64,000 nt of DNA from Spirosoma sordidisoli (lineage in GTDB: Bacteria; Bacteroidota; Bacteroidia; Cytophagales; Spirosomataceae), in NCBI RefSeq assembly GCF_004138325.1, contig NZ_SBLB01000009.1, positions 186,001 through 250,000 on the forward strand, in the 5' to 3' direction. Positions within the stretch are counted from its first letter, which is position 1; each line of letters begins with the position of its first letter. Positions 51,533-59,214 of this stretch are shown piece by piece. The position numbers and the translations under genes are program-made. Below the pieces are notes generated by a model. That model was not told the DNA's origin. It made no database searches and saw only the letters and a list, made by a program, of their open reading frames with translations.

Positions 51533-52564
51533 TCAGAAGCTAACCGTCTGGGTAAGGTGAGTGGCCTGGCCATCGCCGTTGATCCGGACGGTAGCCGTCA
51601 GCGGTTTAGCTTCCCAGTTGATGGTGATCAAACCGTAGTTCAGTTTGGCAACCATCTCACCCACGCGGTGGCGGTTTGGTTCTTCATGCGGTTTCGACAC
51701 GTGGGTCAGACCACTGCTGGTAATGTCGAAGAGGTCGTAGCCGAGGCCGGGAACCCGAACGCGCGACACTTCGGCAATATGCCGGTCACCACTAAGCAAC
51801 AGTGCGCCCTTCGGCTTTGTTTTGGCCAGCAGGTCCAGAAAGCGCTGGCGGGCAACGGGAAAATTGCCCCATTTCTCGTAAGGGTGTTCTTCGGGCAGGA
51901 ACTGAATCCCGCAGCCAATCAGATGAACATCCGCATCAGAGTTCGTGAGCTGTTTCTCCAGCCATGTCCACTGAGCCTCGCCCAGCAGATCGCCCGAAGG
52001 ATCCGGTACGTTCAGCTTGCCTTCTTTCTTGAGCGGGTCGCGGAAGTAGCGGCCGTCGAGGAGGATGACCTTTACCCGTTTTCCGGCCGGGCCATAGACG
52101 TGGGCTGAGTAGGCCCCTTCCTGCTTGCGAAGCGGATCGCTGGCCGGTACATCCAGAAAGTCGAGCATTAGCTGCTGGCTCTCCTTCCGACGCGGGTACT
52201 CTTTACCACCGTCATTCACCCCGTAATCATGATCGTCCCATACGCCGATGATCGAAGCCGACTGACGTAGCTGCTGGTAAACGGGGTTGGCTTTCTGACG
52301 ATCGTACTTCGCTTTCAGGGTATCCATGTTTTCGGTATCCCCGTACACGTTGTCACCCAGCCAAATCCACACATTCGGCTTTTGGGCCACGATATCATCC
52401 CACAGGGGCTGGGGGCGCTTCTGATCACTGCACGACCCGAACGCGATCGTTGAAATGGGCGCCTGGTCGGCCCGGTTATTGGTTTCCGCTTTAGGTGTGC
52501 GGCATCCGATAACGGCTGCGCAGCCCAGAAAGCCAAGGGCAAGTTGTTTGGTAAATGATAGCAT
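51533..52564 (-). CDS. PhoD-like alkaline phosphatase lipoprotein
   Basis: The 343-residue protein has a lipoprotein signal (LALGFLGCAAVIGC, lipobox Cys at about 21). Motifs IAFGSCSDQ, WIWLGDNVYGDT, GVWDDHDYGVND and LLLSGDRHIAEVSRV match PhoD-family metallophosphatases. The metal ligands Asp, Asn/Asp and His in these blocks appear present. It would cleave phosphate mono- or diesters outside the inner membrane. Confidence 0.9.
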   Translation of the reverse strand: MLSFTKQLALGFLGCAAVIGCRTPKAETNNRADQAPISTIAFGSCSDQKRPQPLWDDIVAQKPNVWIWLGDNVYGDTENMDTLKAKYDRQKANPVYQQLRQSASIIGVWDDHDYGVNDGGKEYPRRKESQQLMLDFLDVPASDPLRKQEGAYSAHVYGPAGKRVKVILLDGRYFRDPLKKEGKLNVPDPSGDLLGEAQWTWLEKQLTNSDADVHLIGCGIQFLPEEHPYEKWGNFPVARQRFLDLLAKTKPKGALLLSGDRHIAEVSRVRVPGLGYDLFDITSSGLTHVSKPHEEPNRHRVGEMVAKLNYGLITINWEAKPLTATVRINGDGQATHLTQTVSF

Positions 52565-52753
52565 CGTTGACTGGTTAATTGCACAAAACTAGCTAGTCGA
52601 TGGCGGACTAAGACTGACTTCAAGATTTGTTAATACAGGCTGAGGGGTGTTTCCCAGCGAAAAAAACGGGGGATGATTTATAATCCATAAAAATCTATTT
52701 AGTATACAGAGGCAACTGTTGTAGTTTTGGCGCCAGTCACCGATACAGCCTGC

Positions 52754-53953
52754 ATGAATCGCTCACGTTATCAAAAAGTCATCCTGTTTTTTGGCAGAGA
52801 ACCGGTACTGCTCACTGTATATGGCCTGATCACCCTGCTCGCCAGTATCCAGCAGTATCTGTTGACGCCCACGTCTGTTGCCGGTAGTGAACAGTTGTAT
52901 ACGCATTACAACAACTATGTAATTTTCAAGAATTCGTTCTTCCACCTGCTCGCCAATCAAAACCTGTACACTTACTACCTGGCCGAACAGTGGGATCTGT
53001 ATAAGTACTCACCTACGTTTGCGCTGCTCATGGCCCCGCTGGCGTGGCTGCCCAACTGGCTGGGTCTCTTTCTCTGGAATGCGCTCAACACGCTGGTCCT
53101 TTTTTTCGGCATAAAACATCTACCCCGATTGTCCCGGGAAACAACCGTTAAACTGAGGTGGTTTGTCCTGATCGAGCTGCTGACCTCCATTCAGAATTCG
53201 CAAAGCAACGGGTTGATTCTGGGTATGCTGATCTGGAGTTTTATTTTCCTGGAGCGGGGGCGGCTGATCTGGGCCACCCTGTTGATGCTGGGCAGTGTTT
53301 TTATAAAAATCTTTGGGGTTGTAGCGTTTATGCTGTTCCTGCTATATCCCCGCAAACCGGTAGCCATGGCGTATACCCTGGTCTGGACCCTGATTTTACT
53401 ACTTCTGCCCCTGGTGGTCATAACGGGCCCGCAACTGCTGGCCCAGTATCAGAACTGGTGGGTCATGTTACAGGCCGACCATTCAAGCTCGCTGGGTTAT
53501 TCGGTCATGGGCTGGTTATCGACCTGGTTTTCAGCGGAACCTCCCAAACTGCTCGTCGTTGGGCTCGGGGCGATGTTATTATTGGTTCCGCTAGTCCGCT
53601 TGTCGCTCTATGCCGACTACGGCTACCGGCTGCTGCTGCTGGCTTCGGTGCTGATCTGGGTGGTTATCTTCAACCACAAGGCCGAGTCGCCGACCTTTAT
53701 TATTGCCATGGGGGGGGTGGCCATCTGGTACTTTACCAGGACAGCTACCGCTATGGACCGGGTGCTCGTTCTGCTGGCTTTTGTCTTTACGTCACTCTCG
53801 CCGACCGATGTTTTTCCGGCCGGCCTGCGCCAGTCACTCGTTGAGCCTTATGTCTTCAAAGGCGTCTTCTGCATCGCCATCTGGGGGCGGCTGACCTATG
53901 AACTCCTGACTCGGGACAGGAAGCCAACCCGCCCGGAATTGACCCCGGTTTGA
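52754..53953 (+). CDS. GT87-like (DUF2029) integral membrane mannosyltransferase family protein
   Basis: ATG 52754 gives 399 residues; TTG 52727 is less likely. The protein is almost entirely hydrophobic with about ten spans. It has YSPTFALLMAPLAWLPNWLG and ELLTSIQNSQSNGLILGMLI, the SNG-type motif pattern of DUF2029 proteins, which use polyprenyl-linked sugars. Donor and acceptor are unknown. It stands alone on the plus strand. Confidence 0.83.
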   Translation: MNRSRYQKVILFFGREPVLLTVYGLITLLASIQQYLLTPTSVAGSEQLYTHYNNYVIFKNSFFHLLANQNLYTYYLAEQWDLYKYSPTFALLMAPLAWLPNWLGLFLWNALNTLVLFFGIKHLPRLSRETTVKLRWFVLIELLTSIQNSQSNGLILGMLIWSFIFLERGRLIWATLLMLGSVFIKIFGVVAFMLFLLYPRKPVAMAYTLVWTLILLLLPLVVITGPQLLAQYQNWWVMLQADHSSSLGYSVMGWLSTWFSAEPPKLLVVGLGAMLLLVPLVRLSLYADYGYRLLLLASVLIWVVIFNHKAESPTFIIAMGGVAIWYFTRTATAMDRVLVLLAFVFTSLSPTDVFPAGLRQSLVEPYVFKGVFCIAIWGRLTYELLTRDRKPTRPELTPV

Positions 53954-54234
53954 GCAAAACGAGCAAAAAAGGGTTGAATTTTAAGCTAGAACGCCTACTT
54001 TAGTCTAGCGAATCGTTGTCAGGCTAATCAGATTCTAAGCAGCCGCTAAGTAGTTTCTAAGCAAATTCCGGTTCTTTTGGGCCAAACCTGACGGCCTGAG
54101 TGAGTCGTCCCTGGTTTAGAAAAGTCAACCCAGCGTTGTGAAGATGCAGATCCTGCAGAACGCCTTTCGTCGTGACGTAGACAAGGACAGCCAGTTGACT
54201 ACGTTTTTTATCAGCAACCTGTTAGTACTCCGCT
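53954..54234. other. Intergenic region upstream of the sterol desaturase gene
   Basis: No gene is supported; short frames overlap the next gene in another phase. TAGTTTCTAAG-type repeats are weak. Confidence 0.35.
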
Positions 54235-55170
54235 ATGAACACTTCTTTTTTCGGTGCTCCCCCCATTTCATTAGACCAGCTTGGTCCCGTCGAGCAGTCG
54301 GCTCCCAACCTCATCCTATGGGCTGTTCCCTTTATGATCCTGTTTACCGCAATCGAGATGATAGCGGCCTATGTGGAAGAAAAGCCGTTTTACGAACGCA
54401 AAGAAACGGTCGGTTCGGTGCTGGTAGGGCTGGGGGCGCTGGCCGTAGGAGCAGCCACCAAACTCGCGCTACTGTATGCCATCGTCTGGATCTACAATGC
54501 CCTTCCCTGGCGCATGGAGCTGGCCTGGTGGACACTGCTTCCGTGTTACGTGATTTTTGACTTCTTCAGCTACTGGGCGCACCGCATCTCGCACGAGCAG
54601 CGGTTCTGGTGGGCGACCCATGTGGTACACCACTCCGGTGAGCATTATAACCTGAGCGTTTCGTTCCGGCTAAGCTGGGTGCAGCATCTGAAAATTATTT
54701 TCTTCCTGCCGGTGGCGCTGATCGGGTTCCACCCGGTTATCTTCTTCACCACCAACCAGATTGCCGTTCTGTTTCAGTTCTGGGTGCATACGGAATATAT
54801 TGGTAAACTGCCCCGCTGGGTCGAGTATGTTTTCGCGACGCCCTCGAACCACCGGGTCCACCACGGTTCGCAACCCAAATACATTGACAAGAACTACGGC
54901 GCCACCTTTATCTTCTGGGATCGGTTGTTCGGCACCTATCAACCCGAAGAAGAGCGGCCGATTTATGGCATCACGACCAATATTGAACAGAAAGGTAACC
55001 CGTTTCACATCAACTTTCACGAGTTTGCCGACATGGCCCGCGATGTGAAGAAAGCCCGTGGTCTGCGCCAGAAGCTGTTCTACGTGTTCGGTAGCCCCAT
55101 CAAAATCGCCGAAACCAAGCAGGCAGGTGAGGCCAGGCCCGAACCAGCAGAAATGCCTTCGGTTGCCTGA
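54235..55170 (+). CDS. Sterol desaturase/fatty acid hydroxylase family membrane protein
   Basis: The 311-residue protein has four or more membrane spans and the three His clusters of the family: HRISHE, HVVHHSGEHYN and HRVHHG. These bind a di-iron centre. Bacterial members hydroxylate or desaturate lipids, carotenoids or hopanoids; the substrate cannot be told. The gene ends before a nested hairpin terminator. Confidence 0.92.
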   Translation: MNTSFFGAPPISLDQLGPVEQSAPNLILWAVPFMILFTAIEMIAAYVEEKPFYERKETVGSVLVGLGALAVGAATKLALLYAIVWIYNALPWRMELAWWTLLPCYVIFDFFSYWAHRISHEQRFWWATHVVHHSGEHYNLSVSFRLSWVQHLKIIFFLPVALIGFHPVIFFTTNQIAVLFQFWVHTEYIGKLPRWVEYVFATPSNHRVHHGSQPKYIDKNYGATFIFWDRLFGTYQPEEERPIYGITTNIEQKGNPFHINFHEFADMARDVKKARGLRQKLFYVFGSPIKIAETKQAGEARPEPAEMPSVA

Positions 55171-55195
55171 TAAGCCAAAGCCAATCTAGTTTATA

Positions 55196-55240
55196 AAGCC
55201 AGGCGGGGCCTTTGATATCAAAGACCCTGACTGGCTTATT
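55196..55240. terminator. Nested hairpin between convergent genes
   Basis: AAGCCAG (55196-55202) pairs with CTGGCTT (55231-55237) and encloses the palindrome TTTGATATCAAA (55211-55222). It lies between the desaturase gene and the DUF1304 gene. Confidence 0.6.
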
Positions 55241-55268
55241 TCATGACCTGATAGTTATCGCTGCTGAC

Positions 55269-55637
55269 CTATCCCCGGCTGAGGAGCGTACATACCAGCG
55301 CGATCAGGGCCGGTACCGCCTGGATGAAGAAAATAGAGCGCTGGGCAGTTACGGCCCCAAACACACCGGCAACAATCACGCATCCCAGAAAAAAGCAGGC
55401 GACATGAACCTGCCAGACCGGGTCCTGAATCAGCAACGACCAAACCAGCCCGGCCGCCAGAAAACCGTTGTACAACCCCTGATTGGCCGCCAGCGATTTC
55501 GTCGGCTCGAACAGTTCGGGCGGGAATGACCGGAAGGTTTTACGACCCCGGGTTGTCCAGGCAAACATTTCCAGCCAGAGAATGTACAGGTGTTCAACGG
55601 CAACCAGTCCAACGAAAATCTGAGCGACTACTTTCAT
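55269..55637 (-). CDS. DUF1304 family membrane protein
   Basis: The 122-residue protein has four predicted spans and the family pattern FVGLVAVEHLYILWLEMFAW, TKSLAANQGLYNGFLAAGLV, VACFFLGCVIVAGVFGAVTA. Function is unknown. It is a single gene. Confidence 0.85.
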   Translation of the reverse strand: MKVVAQIFVGLVAVEHLYILWLEMFAWTTRGRKTFRSFPPELFEPTKSLAANQGLYNGFLAAGLVWSLLIQDPVWQVHVACFFLGCVIVAGVFGAVTAQRSIFFIQAVPALIALVCTLLSRG

Positions 55638-55742
55638 GGCACGATGGGTTTAGATGTATACACACAAAGCCAGGGTAAGCAAATCGGGCCTGCCCTGGGC
55701 TTTACCGATGAACAAGGGTACGAATTTCGTTCGCTAAACCAG

Positions 55743-56924
55743 CTAGATCGGTAAATAAATGCTAAAGACAGCGCCCTGCCCCGGATTACCAGTTGCCTTT
55801 ATAAATCCGCCGTGGTTCAGAACCACCTTCTTGGCAATGGCCAGCCCTATGCCGGTTCCGGGGTATTCGGTGCGGTTATGCAGCCGTTGAAAGGCACCGA
55901 AAATTTGATCCGCGTAGGCCTGATCAAAGCCGATGCCGTTGTCCTGAACCTCGATCAGATGGTAGGTCGGTCGGGCGCTGATGGGAGTAAACTCGACGGG
56001 TAGCTCGTGGGCCTGAACCGTTCGGCTATGTATGATAACGTGGGGGGATTCGCCGGGGCGGGTAAATTTGATGGCGTTGGTCAGCAGATTCTGAAAGAGC
56101 TGGTTGAGCTGGCTTGCGTCGCATTTTACTTCGGCCATGGGGGCAACCTCAATCCGGGCGTTAGTCTCGCCGATGACAACTTCAAGGGCGGTCAGCACGG
56201 TGTCAATAATGTCGTTCAGATTGTTTTTCCGGAAGGTATCGGGCTGTCGGGTCAATCGCGAATAGTCGAGCAGGTCGTTGATCAGCGCCGACATGCGGAC
56301 CGACGCGTTTTTCATTCGATTGAGCAGGTCGGTTCCGTGGTTCCCGAGTTGCGCGGCATAGATATCGATCATCATGTCGCCGAACTGCTGAATTTTTCGG
56401 AGTGGCTCCTGTAGATCGTGACTCGCTACGTACGAGAATTCGAGCAACTCCTGGTTCGAGCGCATCAACTCCTGATTAAGGGTGACCAGCTCACTGGTCT
56501 GATGCTTCAGCACGAGCTGCATCTGTTTGACCGAGGTAACATCAGACGTGATAAGCACCAGTCTGTTTTCGTACCGGCTCACTACCAGGTCGAACCAGCC
56601 GTCAATCCCGTCCCAGGCATAGGCCAGCTCTGATCGTTGGTAGGGTTGGCCGGTATGCAGCACCTTCAGGTATTCGTCATACAATCCCCTTGATTTGGCG
56701 CTGGGGAAAAGCTGGAGGTAGGAAACCGGCCGGGGCAAATCGGCCGGTAAGGCGCCCCCATACATTTCCCGTATCCGGTTGTTGACATACACGAAGTTAA
56801 AATCGATTACCTGCCCCTGCTCGTCAGTTATAGGCTCAAAAATGGCAACCCCTAGCTGAGTCGAATCAAGGATATGGCGCAGAAACGAAAGTTCATTGAT
56901 CAGAGCGGAAGGCAAAGCAGACAT
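55743..56924 (-). CDS. PAS-domain sensor histidine kinase (cytoplasmic)
   Basis: ATG 56924 gives 393 residues; a TTG lies two codons upstream. A PAS-like domain spans about 12-135 (LGVAIFEPITDEQGQVID, YVNNRIREMYGG). HisKA follows with His169 in YVASHDLQEPLRKI, then a HATPase with N box NLLTNAIKFTRP, DNGIGF and GTGIGLAIAKKVV. No membrane span or neighbouring regulator is seen, so it is an orphan. The kinase half is very close to the kai-linked kinase at 5.9 kb. Confidence 0.9.
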   Translation of the reverse strand: MSALPSALINELSFLRHILDSTQLGVAIFEPITDEQGQVIDFNFVYVNNRIREMYGGALPADLPRPVSYLQLFPSAKSRGLYDEYLKVLHTGQPYQRSELAYAWDGIDGWFDLVVSRYENRLVLITSDVTSVKQMQLVLKHQTSELVTLNQELMRSNQELLEFSYVASHDLQEPLRKIQQFGDMMIDIYAAQLGNHGTDLLNRMKNASVRMSALINDLLDYSRLTRQPDTFRKNNLNDIIDTVLTALEVVIGETNARIEVAPMAEVKCDASQLNQLFQNLLTNAIKFTRPGESPHVIIHSRTVQAHELPVEFTPISARPTYHLIEVQDNGIGFDQAYADQIFGAFQRLHNRTEYPGTGIGLAIAKKVVLNHGGFIKATGNPGQGAVFSIYLPI

Positions 56925-57356
56925 AATCAATAGTATTTGAATAATCTACTAAATCAGAAGGGTAAAGTTTAGGGCCAGACCGATAGTTTACTGAATGGTA
57001 GATGGCCAAACAAGGGAATGGCCGGCGCGGTAATCTAATGTTTTTCTAAGATTAGGTTAAGTTCATTCTAAGTAGTTGCCCCGTAGTTTGTTGGTTATCG
57101 CTGGTTGATCAACAATAAGCCTATGTTTTTACTGCTCCGACTGCTAAAACCGCTGGCTGTCCTTACGGTTTTTGCCTCTCTCTTTTCCGTTGTGCAGCTA
57201 TGCAGGGCTGTCAACATGCTGCGCAAACGCATACAATTTGGCGGATTTCTGGTTTATACAACCAGAGAGGACGGCTAACCGGCTACTCATAGGCCGGGTT
57301 TTTGGCTGATATGTCGACCGATGTCATGTTCTCAACTCACGTTACTAAAAAGCACC
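56925..57356. other. Divergent region with a possible 51-residue membrane protein
   Basis: Between the PAS kinase and the GH13-like gene only one short frame (57123-57278) looks plausible; see its own entry. No clear promoter box was found. Confidence 0.4.
57123..57278 (+). CDS. Possible small membrane protein (51 residues)
   Basis: ATG 57123 to TAA 57276-57278 encodes MFLLLRLLKPLAVLTVFASL followed by FSVVQLCRAVNMLRKRIQFG and a short polar end. One N-terminal hydrophobic helix with a basic tail is consistent with a small membrane protein. It is too short to judge by motif. Confidence 0.35.
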   Translation: MFLLLRLLKPLAVLTVFASLFSVVQLCRAVNMLRKRIQFGGFLVYTTREDG

Positions 57357-59120
57357 ATGGGCCAGGTAGAATTAAACAGACGAACACTCGGCGTTACGTT
57401 CGATGCCGGGCAGAAAGCGAAGATACGTCTTTGGGCTCCGTATGCCAGTCAGGTGGCCCTCACCATCAATCGCGACAGCCTCACACTGCCGCTCACCCGG
57501 TCTGAGTTGGGCTACTGGTCCGCTGAAACAGATCAGCTCAAGCCCGGCGATCGGTATTCGTTTGTCCTTGAAAACGAAGAAGAGTACGCTGACCCGGCCT
57601 CGCTGGTTCAACCCGATGGGGTTTACGGCCCCTCCCAGGCGTTCGACACCAGCGCCTTTTACTGGGAGGATACCTGCTGGGTCAATCCGCCTTTCGATGA
57701 ATACATCATTTACGAACTGGATGTATACACGTTCTCGGCCGAGGGCACTTTTATGGGTATTGCCGACAAGCTCGGGTACCTAAAGGCGCTGGGGGTAAAC
57801 GCCATCGTAATACGACCCGTCACGCCCTTTCCCGATGCCCAGAAGGGGCACCACCCCGATATTTTTATGTATGCGGTGCAGGCTTCGTACGGCGGGCCAG
57901 GCCAGTTGCAGAAACTGGTCAATGCCTGCCATTATGAAGGCATCGCCGTAACGGTCGACCTGTCCTACAATCATGTCGACCAGCAGAAGCAGTATCTGGA
58001 AGACGTAGCCGCGCGTTGCACCGGATCGGATGATCGCAACCGGCGCCGAACGGGCAATAACGGTCGGGCCTGGCGGCAGGCGCGTCGGCAATACATCGTT
58101 GAAAACGCGTTGATGTGGCTGCGTGATTTTCACGTCGATGCCCTCCGCTTAAACGATCTTCAGGTGCTGCCCGATGCGGAAGCCGTTCTGAGCGACATCC
58201 GGCAGCAGGCCGACGCGCTGACCGGGTTAACCGGACGGCATTATTACCTCCTGGTCGAAGATAGTCCCGAACAGGAAGCTGATCAGGATGCCGAACCGAT
58301 GGGCGGGGGACGCCCTGTCAAAGCTGACCAGGCCTATCGGAATTATTACGAAACAGACGGTCATACCAGGAAAGCCTACCGCGAAGATTTTATCTACGAC
58401 AGGCAGTTCTCTTCGGTGCTCCGCGAACTCTTCGGTCGGGAGGCAGAGACGATCGTTAGTGAGCCCAGTGTGATGTTTACCCGCCCCCACGAAGCCGGAC
58501 ACGGACTTTCGGCAACTGAAGAGGGGGGGGGGCAGCCAAGCTTCGAGTCTATGAAACTCATGGCTGGCTCCATCCTGGTGAGTCCGTACGTGCCTTCCCT
58601 GTTCATGGGCGACGAATGGGGCGGGACCAATCCCTTCGCCGTGCTGACGCCTGCTGAGGGCGGTACGGAGGCCTCTGCTGACACCGACCAGGATCTGGCT
58701 GCGGCTGCTTCAGACGCCCAACCCGACGAGACGAATAAGACGCTCTATGCCTACTATCAGGCGCTTACCCGCCTTCGTCGACAGCAACCGGCCCTGTATC
58801 ATCTGAACCGGAAACAAACGTCGGTCAATCAGCAACCTGATCAGGAAACCATGGTGGTTCACCGTTGGTACGAACGGAATGACATCTTATGCCTGATGAA
58901 TTTTTCGGAAGAGAAACGAGAAATCACCGTACCTGCCCTCAACACCTACTGGCATAAACTGATCGACTCGGCCGATCCGGCCTGGCTTGGCCCCGAAGCC
59001 GGACCCGAATGGTTGTCGGACGGTGATACGATTACCCTGCAGCCCGAGTCGATTTTGATCTATAAAGGCTGCGACCAGCCCGACCCCCAGGCCTGCGCCG
59101 ATGAACACGTCAGCGTCTGA
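57357..59120 (+). CDS. GH13 trehalohydrolase-like protein with degenerate active site
   Basis: ATG 57357 (MGQVELNRRTLGVTFDAG) gives 587 residues; ATG 57321 adds twelve. An N-terminal CBM48-like domain (RLWAPYASQVALTINRDSLT) precedes the barrel. Region I is DLSYNHV; region II reads VDALRLNDLQ, with Asn266 where the GH13 nucleophile Asp is required; the acid/base Glu is in LLVEDS; region IV reads RPHEAGHG instead of NHDQVGNR, with Glu for the stabilising Asp. FIYDRQFSSV and FMGDEWGGTNPF match malto-oligosyltrehalose trehalohydrolase. It may be inactive or altered in reaction. A ten-G run at 58523-58532 lies inside the gene. OtsAB follows 2.9 kb downstream. Confidence 0.85.
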   Translation: MGQVELNRRTLGVTFDAGQKAKIRLWAPYASQVALTINRDSLTLPLTRSELGYWSAETDQLKPGDRYSFVLENEEEYADPASLVQPDGVYGPSQAFDTSAFYWEDTCWVNPPFDEYIIYELDVYTFSAEGTFMGIADKLGYLKALGVNAIVIRPVTPFPDAQKGHHPDIFMYAVQASYGGPGQLQKLVNACHYEGIAVTVDLSYNHVDQQKQYLEDVAARCTGSDDRNRRRTGNNGRAWRQARRQYIVENALMWLRDFHVDALRLNDLQVLPDAEAVLSDIRQQADALTGLTGRHYYLLVEDSPEQEADQDAEPMGGGRPVKADQAYRNYYETDGHTRKAYREDFIYDRQFSSVLRELFGREAETIVSEPSVMFTRPHEAGHGLSATEEGGGQPSFESMKLMAGSILVSPYVPSLFMGDEWGGTNPFAVLTPAEGGTEASADTDQDLAAAASDAQPDETNKTLYAYYQALTRLRRQQPALYHLNRKQTSVNQQPDQETMVVHRWYERNDILCLMNFSEEKREITVPALNTYWHKLIDSADPAWLGPEAGPEWLSDGDTITLQPESILIYKGCDQPDPQACADEHVSV

Positions 59121-59214
59121 CACGTAATGATTGGTAATTAGGGGCGCTGCGTTCAAACACAGCGTCAGGGAAAAGGTTAACTAAGTACGACCTTTTCTAC
59201 TCAACATCTTCTGA

